NCBI GenBank assembly: GCA_035704495.1
Contig: DASSWW010000050.1
Coordinates: 1-7,802 of the forward strand
Reading direction: 5' to 3'
DNA from: UBA6022 sp035704495
Lineage (GTDB): Bacteria; Patescibacteriota; Saccharimonadia; Saccharimonadales; Saccharimonadaceae
Length of the DNA: 7,802 nucleotides
Positions within the stretch are counted from its first letter, which is position 1. Every line of letters starts with the position of its first letter. The position numbers and the translations under genes are program-made. Positions 5,101-7,802 of this stretch are shown here, piece by piece. The notes beneath the pieces were generated by a model. It did not search any database and was not told the origin of the DNA. It saw only the letters and a list, made by a program, of their open reading frames with translations.

Positions 5101-7802
5101 ATGGAAAAATCAAACAAGCGACCGCGAGATATTCACGGGCGTTGGATACCGACTGACAAAACGACGGCATACAATGCGGACAAAACGAACGAGTCTGCGA
5201 TCGACCTCACCACTGAATTAGACAAGATTACTAGTAGCGATTTAACCTCCGAGGCAAAATTTGAAGCCAGCATTGATCTTATCAAGGCCTCGGGGTTAGA
5301 CAGCAATGATAGGGCTCGACTGTTGGTTGAAATAGCCGGGTCAAACGAACCAACTGATGAAAGCAGCCGTGCGCTAGAGCAGAAGCGCTTGCGACATGAA
5401 CTGCTCCCCGAACAACTCGGGGAGTTATTTTATATCGAGACTGGCCGCGAAATAGAAGCGATCTTTGGTGTACAAAGCATCGCCGAATCGACGCTCGACA
5501 GCGAAATTACGCCAGAGGCAACGCCTCACCTGGCGACACTCGACCCAGCAGTTCGCCGTGAAGTCATCGGCCTATTTAGTGACCTTGGGTTGGTTAAAAC
5601 CACGCAACCTAAAGATGATAGCGAACCCCAAATGCAACTCGCCAAAGATGCTCACAAAAAACTCCGTGCCGGCAGTTTTATCTCGACACGAAATCTTGCC
5701 AATCATCTGTCAGAAATCGAAAAAACCGACGGCAATCACACCGACGACATCGACAGTCTTTACGAAAAGCACGACGAGAACCGCAAAGTCAAAACCGTTC
5801 GGATCACCAATGAAAAAGACAGCTACACGATTTTGCCAATCGGCGAAATGCGCATTGGTCACCAAGACAGCCGGGCTGGCCACCAGCTTGTGCGCAACCA
5901 TATCGCGCGGCTAAAGGAAACTCCCGAGGACCAGCGGCCAGATGTCATTCTGGCAAGCAACCTTATCCAAGGCGACTTCTCGCACGCCCAATCTAAAAAA
6001 CGAGCCGCGCTAGCAGTAGGCCTGGACTCTAACAACGCCCAGTTCCGCGAAGCCAAAAAATTGATTGATGAAATGAAATCGCTCGATATTCCCGTTGTTC
6101 TCAACCTCGGTTCGGACGATTTGCGAATTGCCGAAGATTACACCAAAGACGTCGTCCAAGAAATAGGCGGCATCCTGCGCGAAGGCAGCAAGAGCGGCTT
6201 TATCCCCTACTACGAACAAAACAAATTGACCCAAAACCGCCGCTTCCAAGAACATTACCGCTTCCAGCTCGATTACGCCCTGCCGCTTTGTTACCAGCTG
6301 GGCCGCCGCCTGCGAACTGCCGATGAAATCCAAGAACTCACCGGCGGGCGCGTCGATCAGAGCGAATATCTCTTGCTCTATCGACATATCAAAAGCGGCG
6401 ATGCGCTACCACCAGAGCTGGAACTCGACCCAGACGATATCGTCAAATCCGGCGATGAATATCCCGATGGCAGCCACACCGTCGATGACGTCGACCTCGT
6501 GTTTACAACGAATTCCGGCGAACATTTGGTCAAATACCGCCACTCCACTGGCCTAACCCCAGAAAGCTTGCCGGGCAACCACATGGATACCCAGCTCAAA
6601 ACCCAAGGCAATCTGGGCATGATGGGGCTGCAACTAGCCGAACTCAATATATCTGGTCGCGCCCAAGAAATGACCTATGCAACCGCCAGCCGCGTTGGCG
6701 TGTTGTCACTACCAGGCCTAGCCGATCCAATCAATTCGCTAGACACCCGCTCGCTGCATCGCGAAGTATCGGGTGACGTATCAAAACGTTTCAACGCCAC
6801 GCGCAAACGCCTCATCAAACCAGCCCTCGACACTGTCGAAATGATGGACAACGGCAATATCAAGCACAATATCAGTAGCGCCAAACTGATGGAAAAAGCT
6901 GGGACTCTGCCACGAATGGCCATTTTTGAAGTCTGCGATATGCAAATTGGCTCACCAACAGCGCGCCAAGATTATCAGATAAAATACTTGTCGATGATTC
7001 TAGATAAAGCCAAGGACATGCCAGTAGCCATTCACTTTGCTGGCGATATCATCCACGGCAACATCTATGCTAATATGGCACACGAAGCCCAATCTATCGG
7101 CCTGCTACGCCCCGAATCACAAAAAATGGCCGTTTCTACGATGCTACATAATGTGTTTGACGAGGCTCCGCGTGAATTGCTTAATTCGGTCATCGATGTC
7201 GTCGTCCAGCAAGGCAACCACGACGAAATCCAACGCGTCAAATCGTTTGGCGGTGGCAATAACGACTCAAATATCGACTACCTCATCCGCGACGCACGCG
7301 ATATATTTGAAACACCCGAAACAAAGGGCGAAAAAGTCCGTCACGGTGGCGTCATGATGACCGATAGTGGCACACCACTACCAACGTGGCGCGCCTACAG
7401 CCACTACGGTGATATGTCGGTCGCGACAGCGCACTATCACATCAACCGTGGTATGAAAGGCAACAGTGGCGGTATGCCCGTCTATCACCCCCATCAACGA
7501 GCCCAAGGTATCGGTAATGCCGAAAACCTCGACCTGATTCTGGGTGCTCACTGGCACAACGAACAAATTGCCGTTATCGGCGATATCGTGTCTGTTGTTG
7601 GCGGAGCAATGGCCGAACGATCCGAATTTGAAGATATGTTTGGCTATGACGCCCGGGCAGCCGGAACTATTATCGAAATGGGTGGCGGTCAGCCGCTCAG
7701 TGTAGAATTTGTTCACGAAAAAGCCTTTTTCGATCAACAAATAAAACATGGTTTTTATACCGCAGAAAGCCTAGCCGATCATGGCTTCCACGACGACAAA
7801 GG
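5101..7802 (+). CDS. Large tandem-domain metallophosphoesterase (3' end outside window)
   Basis: One uninterrupted frame runs from the ATG to the window end, 900 codons, with no stop. Residues 1 to about 235 are a charged, mostly helical region I do not recognise. The second module (about 604-870) is a calcineurin-like phosphoesterase. It shows VCDMQIG (D613, with Q615 where the family has His), FAGDIIHGN (G648-D649), QQGNHDE (G705-N706-H707-D708), further histidines H768, H778 and H780, and LILGAHWHNE (H817, H819). The tail SVVGGAMAERSEFEDMFGYD resembles the strand after the last motif in such enzymes. The first module (about 243-535) repeats the layout with altered residues: IGEMRIG (E249, R251), LASNLIQGD (S286-N287), NLGSDD (S338, D339) and NISGRAQEM (R520, Q522), then ASRVGVLSLPGL. 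It therefore looks like a non-catalytic copy. No signal peptide is visible, so it is probably cytosolic. Family members hydrolyse phosphodiesters in nucleic acids, nucleotides or phosphoproteins; a nuclease role is possible but not shown. No SbcC/Rad50-like partner is in the window. Confidence 0.85.
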   Translation, partial: MEKSNKRPRDIHGRWIPTDKTTAYNADKTNESAIDLTTELDKITSSDLTSEAKFEASIDLIKASGLDSNDRARLLVEIAGSNEPTDESSRALEQKRLRHELLPEQLGELFYIETGREIEAIFGVQSIAESTLDSEITPEATPHLATLDPAVRREVIGLFSDLGLVKTTQPKDDSEPQMQLAKDAHKKLRAGSFISTRNLANHLSEIEKTDGNHTDDIDSLYEKHDENRKVKTVRITNEKDSYTILPIGEMRIGHQDSRAGHQLVRNHIARLKETPEDQRPDVILASNLIQGDFSHAQSKKRAALAVGLDSNNAQFREAKKLIDEMKSLDIPVVLNLGSDDLRIAEDYTKDVVQEIGGILREGSKSGFIPYYEQNKLTQNRRFQEHYRFQLDYALPLCYQLGRRLRTADEIQELTGGRVDQSEYLLLYRHIKSGDALPPELELDPDDIVKSGDEYPDGSHTVDDVDLVFTTNSGEHLVKYRHSTGLTPESLPGNHMDTQLKTQGNLGMMGLQLAELNISGRAQEMTYATASRVGVLSLPGLADPINSLDTRSLHREVSGDVSKRFNATRKRLIKPALDTVEMMDNGNIKHNISSAKLMEKAGTLPRMAIFEVCDMQIGSPTARQDYQIKYLSMILDKAKDMPVAIHFAGDIIHGNIYANMAHEAQSIGLLRPESQKMAVSTMLHNVFDEAPRELLNSVIDVVVQQGNHDEIQRVKSFGGGNNDSNIDYLIRDARDIFETPETKGEKVRHGGVMMTDSGTPLPTWRAYSHYGDMSVATAHYHINRGMKGNSGGMPVYHPHQRAQGIGNAENLDLILGAHWHNEQIAVIGDIVSVVGGAMAERSEFEDMFGYDARAAGTIIEMGGGQPLSVEFVHEKAFFDQQIKHGFYTAESLADHGFHDDK
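5404..5431 (+). terminator. Terminator-like hairpin inside the phosphoesterase coding region
   Basis: CTCCCCGA (5404-5411) pairs perfectly with TCGGGGAG (5417-5424) across a 5-nt loop (ACAAC) and is followed directly by TTATTTT. This is the layout of an intrinsic terminator on the + strand. It lies about 300 nt into an open reading frame (codons 102-111, LPEQLGELFY), so it is either a coincidence of coding sequence or an attenuating site. Translating ribosomes would suppress it; untranslated transcripts would stop here. Confidence 0.4.

Noticed and set aside
5465..5914. 149-codon open frame on the + strand
   Set aside because: It lies in a second frame entirely inside the phosphoesterase gene. 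Its Lys/Ser/Thr-rich, low-complexity translation shows no domain, whereas the frame from 5101 carries all the phosphoesterase motifs.
6010..6387. 125-codon open frame on the minus strand, and similar ones at 7378-7749, 6675-6923, 6378-6647 and 5859-6104
   Set aside because: All are antisense to the continuous phosphoesterase frame, lack ribosome-binding sites of note, and encode no recognisable protein.
5101..7802. Possibility that the phosphoesterase is a broken gene or frameshifted
   Set aside because: Reading every codon from 5101 to 7800 in one frame gave no stop, and the motifs of both modules fall in that same frame.
1..7802. Alternative genetic code with TGA read as an amino acid
   Set aside because: No gene has an internal TGA, and one gene ends in TGA backed by TAA. 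The standard bacterial code fits, though a single TGA-TAA end is weak evidence.

Overview
The window reads as ordinary bacterial chromosome under the standard code. Every gene ends in TAA, TAG or TGA with no internal TGA, and the one TGA stop is backed by an adjacent TAA. The membrane-protein pair near the left end resembles conserved hypothetical proteins I associate with Patescibacteria (CPR). My best guess at the source is therefore a CPR bacterium, possibly Saccharibacteria, but this rests on remembered sequence patterns and not on a search. No rRNA, tRNA, CRISPR array, transposase or phage gene is visible.

Left part (1-2240): the 3' end of a membrane-anchored protein on the + strand converges on a minus-strand block. 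That block holds a two-gene operon of single-pass membrane proteins: the conserved hypothetical at 1256-1801 and, downstream of it, the Ig-like protein at 699-1214. A well-formed promoter (TTGATA, 17 nt, TATAAT) drives the operon from inside the end of a small helical gene (1868-2170). Together these suggest a set of cell-envelope proteins with short cytoplasmic tails and exported domains.

Middle (2241-4662): two vicinal-oxygen-chelate (VOC, glyoxalase-fold) genes lie in tandem on the minus strand. They are followed by an unrecognised 336-residue gene on the minus strand and a divergent small YdeI/OmpD-associated gene on the + strand. Both divergent genes have a perfect TATAAT 6-7 nt before their ATG and no Shine-Dalgarno sequence, which predicts leaderless mRNAs. 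Other genes in the window carry clear Shine-Dalgarno sites.

Right part (4663-7802): a 438-nt non-coding, A+T-rich stretch holds several inverted repeats, one with perfect 18-bp arms. After it comes one long + strand gene, open from 5101 through the end of the window (900 codons visible). It is a metallophosphoesterase with two tandem phosphoesterase modules. In the first, every recognisable metal-binding motif is degraded; in the second, most are kept. A terminator-like GC hairpin with a T-rich tail lies inside its 5' coding region. This duplicated enzyme/pseudoenzyme protein, with its structured upstream region, is the most interesting item in the window.
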